Part shown: positions 51,773-59,511 of the stretch, one piece after another
Numbering within the stretch: position 1 is the first letter of the stretch
Layout of the letters: each line of letters begins with the position of its first letter
Assembly (NCBI GenBank): GCA_002102225.1
Contig: LQPB01000076.1
Span: 81,814 to 145,813, forward strand
Source of the DNA: Mycobacterium interjectum
Lineage (GTDB): Bacteria; Actinomycetota; Actinomycetes; Mycobacteriales; Mycobacteriaceae
Length of the DNA stretch: 64,000 nt
Direction: 5' to 3'
Program-made: the position numbers and the translations under genes
Notes under the pieces: generated by a model
What the model saw: only the letters and a program-made list of their open reading frames with translations
What the model was told of the DNA's origin: nothing
Databases searched by the model: none

Positions 51773-53920
51773 TCAGGACATCCCGGGGACGAATTGGATG
51801 ATGAGGTCGATTGCCTTGATTCCGATGAACGGGGCGACGATGCCGCCGAGCCCGTAGACATAGAGGTTGCGGCTCAACAGCTTTGACGCGCTGCTCGGCG
51901 TGTAGCGCACGCCGCGCAGCGACAACGGGATCAGCATGACGATGATGATGGCGTTGAAGATCACCGCCGACAGGATCGCCGACTGCGGGCTGTGCAACCG
52001 CATGATGTTGATCATGTCCAGTCCGGGGAACAGCGCGACGAACATCGCCGGGATGATCGCGAAGTACTTGGCGATGTCGTTGGCGATGGAGAAGGTGGTC
52101 AGCGCCCCGCGGGTGATCAGCAGCTGCTTGCCGATCTCGACGATCTCGATCAGCTTGGTGGGGTCGGAGTCGAGGTCGACCATGTTGCCGGCCTCTTTGG
52201 CGGCCGAGGTTCCGGTGTTCATCGCCACGCCCACGTCGGCCTGGGCCAGCGCCGGCGCGTCATTGGTGCCGTCGCCGGTCATCGCGACCAGCTTGCCGCC
52301 CTCCTGCTCGCGCTTGATCAGCGCAAGCTTGTCCTCGGGCGTGGCCTCGGCGAGGAAGTCGTCGACGCCGGCCTCGTCGGCAATCGCCTTGGCGGTCAAC
52401 GGGTTGTCGCCGGTGATCATCACCGTTCGGATGCCCATCTTCCGCATCTCGTCGAAGCGTTCCCGCATGCCTTGCTTGACGACGTCCTTGAGGTGAATGA
52501 CCCCCAGCACCGCCGCCTCGCCATTCAGACATTCGCCGACGACAAGCGGGGTGCCGCCGCTCGCCGAAATGCCGTCGACGATCTCGCCGAGCTGTAATGG
52601 AACCTTGCCGCCCTGGTCGCGAACCCATTCCGCGACCGAGTTGGCCGCCCCCTTGCGCAGCTGGTGCCCGTCGAGGTTGACGCCCGACATCCGCGTGGCG
52701 GCGGAGAACTCCACCCAATGGGCGTGCGCGAGTTCGCCCGGCGTACGGGCGCGCAGCCCGAAGTGTTGCTTGGCGAACACGACGATCGAGCGTCCCTCCG
52801 GCGTTTCGTCGGCGAGGCTTGACAATTGGGCGGCGTCTGCCAGCTGCTCGTCGGTGACACCGTCGAGGGGGACGAATGCGCCGGCCTGCCGGTTGCCCAG
52901 GGTGATGGTGCCGGTCTTGTCGAGCAGCAGCGTGTTCACGTCACCGGCGGCTTCCACCGCGCGCCCGGACATGGCCAGCACGTTGCGCTGCACCAACCGG
53001 TCCATTCCCGCGATGCCGATGGCCGACAGCAACGCGCCGATCGTCGTCGGGATCAGGCAGACCAGCAACGACACCATCACGATTCCGGTGACGCCACTTG
53101 CGTTCAGCGCCTGGGTGTCCGGGACGCCCGGGTTGTTCGCCTTGGAGTAGATCGCCAGCGGCTGCAGCGTCGCGACGGCGAAGACGAAGATGATCGTCAA
53201 CGCGGCCAGCAGGATGTTCAGCGCGATCTCGTTGGGGGTTTTCTGGCGGTTGGCGCCCTCGACGAGCGCGATCATCCGGTCGATGAAGCTTTCCCCAGGC
53301 TTCTGGGTGATCTTCACGACGATGCGGTCGCTCAGTACGGTGGTGCCGCCGGTGACCGCCGAGCGGTCGCCGCCGGACTCACGAATAACCGGCGCCGACT
53401 CGCCGGTGATAGCCGATTCGTCCACCGACGCAATGCCTTCCACCACGTCGCCGTCGCCCGGTATCACCTGCCCGGCCTCGACCACCACGATGTCGCCCTG
53501 CTGCAGCAGCGGCGCAGCCACCTCTTCTTCCACGGCGGAGGTGCCGGGTTCCCACTTTTTGAGCCGCCGCGCCACGGTGTGAGATTTGGCTCGGCGCAGT
53601 GTTTCGGCCTGGGCTTTGCCGCGGCCTTCGGCCACCGCCTCCGCGAGGTTGGCGAAGAGCACGGTCAGCCACAGCCAGACCACGATCAGCCAGGCGAACC
53701 AGGTTTCGTTGATGATCGCCAGCGCGGTGCTCCACGCCGCACCGATTTCGACGATGAACATCACCGGATTGCGCCACAGGGTGCGCGGGTCGAGCTTGCG
53801 CAGCGCGTCCGGCGTCGAGCGCCACAGCATCTTCGGGTCGAGCAACCCGCCCTGAATCCGTTTCGTGCTCGTCGCGGCCGCGGGGTGAGGTTCGGGCGAA
53901 TCGACGGCGGTCGCGGTCAT
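51773..53920 (-). CDS. kdpB: KdpB, catalytic P-type ATPase subunit
   Basis: A 715-residue P-type ATPase that powers K+ import. The phosphorylation motif LLDKTGTITLGN is at about 335. TGES appears as ITGESAPVI. MTGDGTNDAPALAQADVG is the hinge, and at least seven TM segments are seen. ATG 53920 overlaps the kdpA TGA (ATGA). Confidence 0.97.
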   Translation of the reverse strand: MTATAVDSPEPHPAAATSTKRIQGGLLDPKMLWRSTPDALRKLDPRTLWRNPVMFIVEIGAAWSTALAIINETWFAWLIVVWLWLTVLFANLAEAVAEGRGKAQAETLRRAKSHTVARRLKKWEPGTSAVEEEVAAPLLQQGDIVVVEAGQVIPGDGDVVEGIASVDESAITGESAPVIRESGGDRSAVTGGTTVLSDRIVVKITQKPGESFIDRMIALVEGANRQKTPNEIALNILLAALTIIFVFAVATLQPLAIYSKANNPGVPDTQALNASGVTGIVMVSLLVCLIPTTIGALLSAIGIAGMDRLVQRNVLAMSGRAVEAAGDVNTLLLDKTGTITLGNRQAGAFVPLDGVTDEQLADAAQLSSLADETPEGRSIVVFAKQHFGLRARTPGELAHAHWVEFSAATRMSGVNLDGHQLRKGAANSVAEWVRDQGGKVPLQLGEIVDGISASGGTPLVVGECLNGEAAVLGVIHLKDVVKQGMRERFDEMRKMGIRTVMITGDNPLTAKAIADEAGVDDFLAEATPEDKLALIKREQEGGKLVAMTGDGTNDAPALAQADVGVAMNTGTSAAKEAGNMVDLDSDPTKLIEIVEIGKQLLITRGALTTFSIANDIAKYFAIIPAMFVALFPGLDMINIMRLHSPQSAILSAVIFNAIIIVMLIPLSLRGVRYTPSSASKLLSRNLYVYGLGGIVAPFIGIKAIDLIIQFVPGMS

Positions 53921-55590
53921 CAGTGGATTCCTTCAGCGAGAGGCCCGAGCGCGAGCATGGGCAGGAAAGTAAGGGCGACGAGGATCACCGTGACGCCGGC
54001 GACCATTCCGACGAACTGGGGCCGGTGGGTCGGTAGGGTGCCCGCCGATTCCGGCGTGTGGCCCTGCTTGGCAAGCGAGCCCGCCAGGGCGAGCACGAGC
54101 ACCATCGGCAAAAACCTGCCGAATACCATGGCCAGCCCAAGGGCGGTGTTGTACCAGTTGGTGTTGACGCTGATCCCGGCGAAGGCGGAGCCGTTGTTGT
54201 TCGCGGCGGAGGTGAACGCGTAAAGGACCTCCGACAGCCCGTGTGGGCCGGTGTTGAGCATGCCGGCGCGTTCGCCGGGCAGCGCCATCGCAATCGCGGT
54301 GCCGGTCAGCACGATCAAGGGGGTGACCAGGAAATAACTTCCCGCGAGCTTGATTTCGCGCGGGTTGATCTTCTTGCCGAGGTATTCCGGGGTGCGACCG
54401 ACCATCAGGCCGGCGACGAACACCGTGATCACCGCCAGGATCAGCATGCCGTACAGGCCCGACCCGGTGCCGCCGGGCGCCACCTCGCCGAGCTGCATGT
54501 TGAACAGCGCCATCATCCCGCCGAGGCTGGTGTAGGAGTCGTGGAACGAGTCGACGGCGCCGGTAGAGGTGAGGGTCGTCGAGTCTGCGAACACCGCGGA
54601 GTTGGCGATGCCGAACCGTTGCTCGACGCCTTCCATGGCGGTGCCGACCGCGGTCGGCACCGTGCCGTGGTGCTGCAGCTGGAAGAACATCATCAGGGAC
54701 ACGCTGATCGCGTAGAGGGTCGCCATGACCGAGGCGATCGCGTAGCCCTGCTTGGTGCTGCCCACCATGCGCCCGAAGGTGCGCGGCAGCGAGAAGCTGA
54801 TCACCAGTAGCAGGAAGATCTCCAGCCAGTTTGTCCAGGTTGTCGGGTTCTCGAACGGATGCGAGGAGTTCGCGTTGTAGAAGCCGCCACCGTTGGTGCC
54901 GAGCTCCTTGATGGCCTCCTGGCTGGCCACCGGGCCGCCCGTGATTGTCTGTTGGGCGCCGCCAAGGGTGTTGACGACCTGGTCGTTGAGGTGGAAGTTC
55001 TGGATCGCCCCGCCCGCGATGAGCACGATCGCTCCGACGACGGAGATCGGCAGCAGGATGCGCAGCACCGTGCGCACCAGGTCGACCCAGAAGTTGCCCA
55101 GGTCGCCGGTGCGCTTGCGCGCGAAACCGCGCACCAGGGCAATCGCCACCGCCATGCCGACGGCTGCCGAGACGAAGTTCTGCACCGCCAGCCCGGCCAT
55201 CTGGACCAGGTGCCCCTGTGTCGACTCACCGGAGTAGGCCTGCCAGTTGGTGTTGGTGGTGAAGCTGACGGCGGTGTTCCACGCCAGCCCCGGCGTCATC
55301 TGGGTGGCCGGATCATGCAGGTGCAGCGGCAATTTGCCCTGCACGAGCTGGAACGCAAAGAGGAACAGGATGCTGAGCGACGAGAACGCCAAGACGCTGC
55401 GCGCGTATGCGCCCCAGGTTTGCTCCGAGCGCGAATCGACACCGATCAGCCGGTAGATCACCCGCTCGGCGGAGGAGTCCTTCTCCGACGTATACACCCG
55501 GTACATGTAGTCGCCGAACGGCACATGCACCAGCACCAGCGCCACGACGAGGACGACGAGGAAGATGATCCCCGCTGTTGTTGTGCTCAC
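53920..55590 (-). CDS. kdpA: KdpA, K+-translocating subunit
   Basis: A 556-residue membrane protein with ten TM segments and four K+-channel-like selectivity loops, for example NTAVSFTTNTNWQAYSGE and LGTNGGGFYNANSSHPFENPT. The GTG at 55590 shares its first base with the TAG of kdpF. The larger upstream frame is excluded because it passes through kdpF in another frame. Confidence 0.97.
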   Translation of the reverse strand: MSTTTAGIIFLVVLVVALVLVHVPFGDYMYRVYTSEKDSSAERVIYRLIGVDSRSEQTWGAYARSVLAFSSLSILFLFAFQLVQGKLPLHLHDPATQMTPGLAWNTAVSFTTNTNWQAYSGESTQGHLVQMAGLAVQNFVSAAVGMAVAIALVRGFARKRTGDLGNFWVDLVRTVLRILLPISVVGAIVLIAGGAIQNFHLNDQVVNTLGGAQQTITGGPVASQEAIKELGTNGGGFYNANSSHPFENPTTWTNWLEIFLLLVISFSLPRTFGRMVGSTKQGYAIASVMATLYAISVSLMMFFQLQHHGTVPTAVGTAMEGVEQRFGIANSAVFADSTTLTSTGAVDSFHDSYTSLGGMMALFNMQLGEVAPGGTGSGLYGMLILAVITVFVAGLMVGRTPEYLGKKINPREIKLAGSYFLVTPLIVLTGTAIAMALPGERAGMLNTGPHGLSEVLYAFTSAANNNGSAFAGISVNTNWYNTALGLAMVFGRFLPMVLVLALAGSLAKQGHTPESAGTLPTHRPQFVGMVAGVTVILVALTFLPMLALGPLAEGIH

Positions 55591-55679
55591 TAGAACCTCT
55601 CCGGAAACAGCAGCGCGGCTGCGAGATACACGGCAAGCAGCACGGAAAGCGCCAAGCCAACGACGTTTTCGTAGCTCAC
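55590..55679 (-). CDS. kdpF: KdpF small membrane subunit
   Basis: A 29-residue single-TM peptide with middle NVVGLALSVLLAVYLAAALL ending LLFPERF, the hallmark KdpF C-terminus. It stabilises the KdpABC complex. GTG 55679 overlaps the TGA of an upstream 27-codon ORF, and its TAG overlaps the kdpA GTG. Confidence 0.9.
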   Translation of the reverse strand: MSYENVVGLALSVLLAVYLAAALLFPERF

Positions 55680-55759
55680 AGCCGCTCGACCAGCTTCTGC
55701 GCCAGCCCGAGCACGGCGAACACCGCAATCGTCAGCAAGACGTAGACCAACACGCCCAT
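55676..55759 (-). CDS. 27-residue membrane peptide upstream of kdpF
   Basis: ATG 55759 to TGA 55676-55678 encodes MGVLVYVLLTIAVFAVLGLA followed by QKLVERL, a single hydrophobic helix with a short basic tail. It has the GTGA overlap with kdpF typical of coupled membrane subunits, and a GGAGACAAG ribosome site just upstream. Canonical kdp operons start with kdpF, so this is an extra first gene. It may be a further small subunit or a leader peptide. Confidence 0.7.
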   Translation of the reverse strand: MGVLVYVLLTIAVFAVLGLAQKLVERL

Positions 55760-55954
55760 CTTGTCTCCGTTCCGCGCCAATCATGTGCATACGAAAGGGC
55801 CCCATCGAGGCGGCAACAATGCCTTCCTCGGAGGCCAAGGTCAGCTTGAAGCTAGACGCGGCCGGGCGGGTAGGGCCTTTGGTTGACACTTTCCTAACGG
55901 CGTCGCAGTGCGCCTTTACGGTTTCTTTACGCCCTACTCGAACATGTCCGCGAC
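55760..55954 (-). promoter_or_regulatory. kdp operon control region
   Basis: 195 bp between kdp and the DUF2254 stop, holding the kdp promoter. A direct repeat TTTACG-N5-TTTACG at 55915-55931 (half sites 11 bp apart) fits an OmpR-family site such as KdpE; E. coli KdpE uses T-rich half-sites of similar spacing. A CCTAACG stretch at 55893-55899 is another candidate element. Assignment to KdpE is inference. Confidence 0.5.
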
Positions 55955-57301
55955 CTACCCGCTGAGCCGTTCATAAAGGGCGCGCAACCCGACGTAGCGG
56001 CGATCGACGTCGGCGCGATCGGATTGCTCGGGAACCGATTCGGCATTCGCGCGCTGGATCATCGCCGCCTGGTCCATCAGGACTTGTGCACGTTGCCGGT
56101 CGGCCGTTTGTTCCATGATCGTCGTTAGAGCGTCGAGCTGGCGGATCATCACCGCGGGCATCCCCCGGCCGGCTTGGCGAATCTTCTCGAAGGCTCGCTG
56201 CACCAGCCGTTCATAGCTGACTTGGTCGGAGATGACGCGGATGACGCCGCGATGGTCGCGATGGACTTGGGTGGGCGTCCATACCGGCGCGATTTTGCAC
56301 AGGCAGTCCCCGAGCCAGTCGATGCATGTCAGTGCGGTAAAGGTGTCATTGACGGCCGGCGAAAGCGCCCGGATGGCGATCTCGACGAGCTGATCCACGC
56401 CGAAGGCGACGTCCTGTGTCAGGGTGCGGTGCGGTCCGGTTGCCTCGGCGCGGGCCAGATACTCGGCCACCTGCTCGGCGGCGGTGGCGGGCCACACGCT
56501 GGCTAGTTCGCGGCCTGCGACGAGGAAGTGGCCCGGGCGGTAAGGCAGCCGGATCACCGCGTCCGCCTCGGTGGCGACGCGGACCAGCGTCTGATGTCGA
56601 ATGAATTGCAGGTAACCGCTTTTGGGAGTGCGAATGACGCTGCCGGAGTTTTCGATCCTGGCGAGCAGCTCGTCGAGCGACGGACCCTCCGCAGGCTTTC
56701 GCGCCGACCGGGGCTGGTCGCTGCTCTGGACCGCGACGGCCTGGGCCAGATCCCTCGCGATGCCGGCGATCACCTGAGGCAGCTGGATCTGGGTGGCGAT
56801 GTGGTGAATGAAATAGATCAGCACCGCCAGATCGATAAGCACCAGGCCGAAGGCGGCCGTGATGGAGATATGAGGCACGAACTCTCCGCGACCGCCGGGT
56901 CCGATCGACACCAACACCACGACGCAATACACGAACGTTGCGACGAAAGTTCCCAGCGTGAGCTGGGTGCCGCGATCGCGGATGAAGTTGCGCAGCATCC
57001 GCGGACCAAACTGCGTCGACGCCAGCGTCAGCGTGACGATCGTGATGGAAAAGACGATGCCGACGACGGTGATAACCGATGCCGCGATCGAGGTCAGGAG
57101 TTGACGCGCCGCGTCGGCGGAGCCGCTGATCACCCAGGATGGGATTCGGAACCGGCCGTCGTAGGCGGCTCTATCAAGCCGCAGGGTGAGCACGAAAAGC
57201 CCAAGCGCGCCGACGATCAGAATCGTGGGAACCAACCACAGATTGGTGCGCAACTCTTCTCGTTGCCACTCTGGCCACACCGCGCGGAGGCGTGCCATCA
57301 C
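55955..57301 (-). CDS. DUF2254 membrane protein
   Basis: A 448-residue protein with four TM segments (TNLWLVPTILIVGALGLFVL, SIAASVITVVGIVFSITIVT, GTFVATFVYCVVVLVSI, AAFGLVLIDLAVLIYFI). A large soluble C-terminal domain contains RALSPAVNDTFTALTCIDWL, the DUF2254 signature. Function is unknown; it could be a channel or osmotic-stress protein, suggested by the neighbouring kdp operon. GTG 57301 or the following ATG. Confidence 0.85.
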   Translation of the reverse strand: MMARLRAVWPEWQREELRTNLWLVPTILIVGALGLFVLTLRLDRAAYDGRFRIPSWVISGSADAARQLLTSIAASVITVVGIVFSITIVTLTLASTQFGPRMLRNFIRDRGTQLTLGTFVATFVYCVVVLVSIGPGGRGEFVPHISITAAFGLVLIDLAVLIYFIHHIATQIQLPQVIAGIARDLAQAVAVQSSDQPRSARKPAEGPSLDELLARIENSGSVIRTPKSGYLQFIRHQTLVRVATEADAVIRLPYRPGHFLVAGRELASVWPATAAEQVAEYLARAEATGPHRTLTQDVAFGVDQLVEIAIRALSPAVNDTFTALTCIDWLGDCLCKIAPVWTPTQVHRDHRGVIRVISDQVSYERLVQRAFEKIRQAGRGMPAVMIRQLDALTTIMEQTADRQRAQVLMDQAAMIQRANAESVPEQSDRADVDRRYVGLRALYERLSG

Positions 57302-57486
57302 ATCAATCCAGCTCCTACCGATCGAAGTTCCTTGCGTTCATCACCACGGCGGATATCTAACTGACCGGGCCCGATGAGCACAAGCCGATTCCGCTGACCG
57401 TGCGCCTGTTCATGCTCGCCTCGGTCGGTAAGCCGGCGTAAAGGTTGGGCCGCGGACCGTATAGATGTCGTTTGGATTGATATTGG

Positions 57487-58089
57487 GTGTGCCGAATTGG
57501 GCGTAGACCGAAGTCCATGCGAAGAACCGCGCAGCGACGCCCCGATCCCGGCGGCCTCCAGCCGAGCGAGAGCGCCCCGGCCCGACCGCAGTGGTGGTCG
57601 CGACTGCTCGACGGTCCCCACCAGTGGGGATCGCTCGATGCCACGGTTGGTAGATACGGCGTGCAACGCGACCGATTGATCGTCTACCCGCCCGGAAGCA
57701 CGACCGCTGATCGTCGGATGGCGCGGCTGTGGCGGGGGTGGCCGATAACAGGCGCTGCGCTCGGGTTGCTTGCGATCATGCTGCTGGGCCACGCCGGCGT
57801 CTCCCCCGACAAGGTGCTGTCGTTCTTCGTGCTCGCGTACGTGGGCATCGGCGCGCTGCTATTCCTGCGGGCCGGGCCCCTGCGCGTGCAAGTCAGGTCG
57901 ATGGCGGTCATCCTTTTGCCCACCAGTGCCGACGCGCATGGGCGACAAAGCCAGACGGAGTGCCGAGCCCTGGCCGACACACTGCTCCGAGCCGACGATC
58001 TGTTGGCGAGCGGGGCGATCTCAATGGTCGAGCACGAGGCCGTCTGGTGGGACGTTTACGAGCGGATCGACGCGATTGCTCATGTCTGA
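57487..58089 (+). CDS. hypothetical membrane protein
   Basis: A 200-residue protein I do not recognise beyond similar mycobacterial unknowns. A basic N-terminus (~70 residues) precedes two TM segments (ITGAALGLLAIMLLGHAGV, VLSFFVLAYVGIGALLFL). A soluble C-terminus contains ALADTLLRADDLL and EHEAVWWDVYERID. GTG 57487 or ATG 57517. It overlaps a 45-codon ORF by 8 bp at its end. Confidence 0.65.
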   Translation: MCRIGRRPKSMRRTAQRRPDPGGLQPSESAPARPQWWSRLLDGPHQWGSLDATVGRYGVQRDRLIVYPPGSTTADRRMARLWRGWPITGAALGLLAIMLLGHAGVSPDKVLSFFVLAYVGIGALLFLRAGPLRVQVRSMAVILLPTSADAHGRQSQTECRALADTLLRADDLLASGAISMVEHEAVWWDVYERIDAIAHV

Positions 58090-58219
58090 CACACTGTCGC
58101 AGATTCCCGAGGCCGCCGCCGCGGCAGCGACGCTGCTGAGCGTCTATTACTTGGCGCGGCGAGGGAATGGGCGAAGCCGCGCCGAATCGTGGCCGGGTCG
58201 ACGGAAGCGTAAGGCGTAG
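58082..58219 (+). CDS. 45-residue small protein
   Basis: ATG 58082 to TAG 58219, overlapping the end of the upstream gene. An Ala-rich helix (IPEAAAAAATLLSVYYLARR) is followed by a strongly basic tail ending GRRKRKA. It may be a small membrane-associated peptide. It is judged real on the overlap and composition only. Confidence 0.45.
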   Translation: MSDTLSQIPEAAAAAATLLSVYYLARRGNGRSRAESWPGRRKRKA

Positions 58220-58552
58220 AGCGAAAAGCGTTGTCAAGGACGCGTTAAGGAAAGTCCCGGCAGCGTCAAGAAGCCGTAATCAGCATTGTGATCGCGCATC
58301 GCGGCCTGATGCGATGGATGCCATGGCCCGCACTACGATAGTCGCCGTCGCATTGCCTTCGGCGCTGGAGCGTTACGGTGTGGGCTGGGACGACGAGCCG
58401 CCGTCGCGCGGCCGAATCAGCTTCTGAACCGGGCTTTTTAACGCTCGCTATATCAGACCTTTGTTCCATTCCTTTTCGACTTCGATTCAGAGTCGCCGTC
58501 GCGTCGTATCGCGCGACTTCTTCTGTGGTACCTCAACCAAGCGAAAGTTATT
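58220..58552. other. intergenic region before SDR
   Basis: 333 bp with no convincing gene. A TTAAGGAAAGTC stretch at 58243-58254 resembles AACGG/GTTAGGAAAG near the kdp promoter and may be a regulator site. A small frame ending GRISF (stop at 58427) has no supporting signal. Confidence 0.35.
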
Positions 58553-59374
58553 ATGTCTCAGACCATTTCTCACTCTCCGACAGTTCTCCTCACCGGCGCC
58601 ACCGACGGCATCGGCTATGCAACGGCACGGCGGTTCGTCGATGAAGGCGCGACGGTGTATCTGCACGCTCAGGACCGGGACAGCGGCGAGGAGGCGATGA
58701 CGCGCCTGGTGAAAGACGGAGCGGAGCCGCTGCGCCTGAACCTGGTCGTCGCCGACTTCACCCGCCTGCACGAGGTCGCCCGCCTGGCCGACACGCTCGC
58801 CGCGACCGTGCCTGCGCTGGATGTCCTGGTGAACAACGCCGCGATCGCCGCCCCCGAGGGACGCACGTACACGCAGGACGGGCACGAGCTGACTTTCCAG
58901 GTGAACTACCTGGCGCCCTTCCTGCTCACCACGAAACTGGTTCCCCGCCTTGCCAGCGTCGGCGGCCGAGTCGTCAACGTGTCGTCGCTCCGGCACTCGG
59001 GGGGAAACATCAACTGGAAGAACCCGGCCGGCGACCAGTACTGGCCGCTGGCGGCTTATGCGCAATCCAAGCTGGCCCTGACGATGTACACCAAGTCGCT
59101 GGCCGAGGCCGGCGGTGACTCGTTCATCGCGCTCAGCGTTCATCCCGGCGTGTTCCAGACCCGGCTGCTGCGCATGTATGGCCGCGTCGGCAGGCCGGCG
59201 GAGGAGGCCGCACCGATCATTACCACGCTGGGATCACCCACGCATCCTGTTGTCGACGGTGGTTACTACGACGGCCTGAGCCTCGCGAAGGCCGCTGCGC
59301 TCGTGGAGAATCCACGCGCTCGCAGCCGACTGGAGAAGCTCAGCGTCCACCTCGTCGAGTCGGCGCTGCGCTGA
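58553..59374 (+). CDS. short-chain dehydrogenase
   Basis: A 273-residue SDR: LLTGATDGIGYATARRFVD (cofactor loop), LVNNAAIAAPE (NNA), VNVSSLRHSG (Ser), and YAQSKLALTMYTKSL (YxxxK). It resembles retinol-dehydrogenase-like SDRs. ATG 58553 follows an AAAG-rich stretch. It starts a unit with the bL37-like mini-gene 20 bp downstream. Substrate unknown. Confidence 0.9.
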   Translation: MSQTISHSPTVLLTGATDGIGYATARRFVDEGATVYLHAQDRDSGEEAMTRLVKDGAEPLRLNLVVADFTRLHEVARLADTLAATVPALDVLVNNAAIAAPEGRTYTQDGHELTFQVNYLAPFLLTTKLVPRLASVGGRVVNVSSLRHSGGNINWKNPAGDQYWPLAAYAQSKLALTMYTKSLAEAGGDSFIALSVHPGVFQTRLLRMYGRVGRPAEEAAPIITTLGSPTHPVVDGGYYDGLSLAKAAALVENPRARSRLEKLSVHLVESALR

Positions 59375-59394
59375 CCGGGAAGGGATGCAACGCG

Positions 59395-59511
59395 GTGTCC
59401 AAACGTGCCGACAAGAAGCGCGCCCGGCGGAACAAGAACGCTAACCACGGAAAGCGGCCGAACTCTGGAAAACGGTTACGCGTAGGGAAACTCGCGACGA
59501 GCCGTCGCTAG
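59395..59511 (+). CDS. bL37-like ribosomal mini-protein with C-terminal extension
   Basis: A 38-residue, extremely basic protein beginning VSKRADKKRARRNKNANHGK. Mycobacterial bL37 is a 24-residue protein of the 50S subunit with the form (M)AKRGRKKRDRK...ANHGKRPN. The two align without gaps through ANHGKRPN. A further 15 residues (GKRLRVGKLATSRR) extend it. GTG 59395 has an AGGGA ribosome site. Its TAG is part of CTAG, which is also the stop of the convergent trcS. It is either a true ribosomal paralogue or a relative with a new role. Confidence 0.7.
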   Translation: MSKRADKKRARRNKNANHGKRPNSGKRLRVGKLATSRR

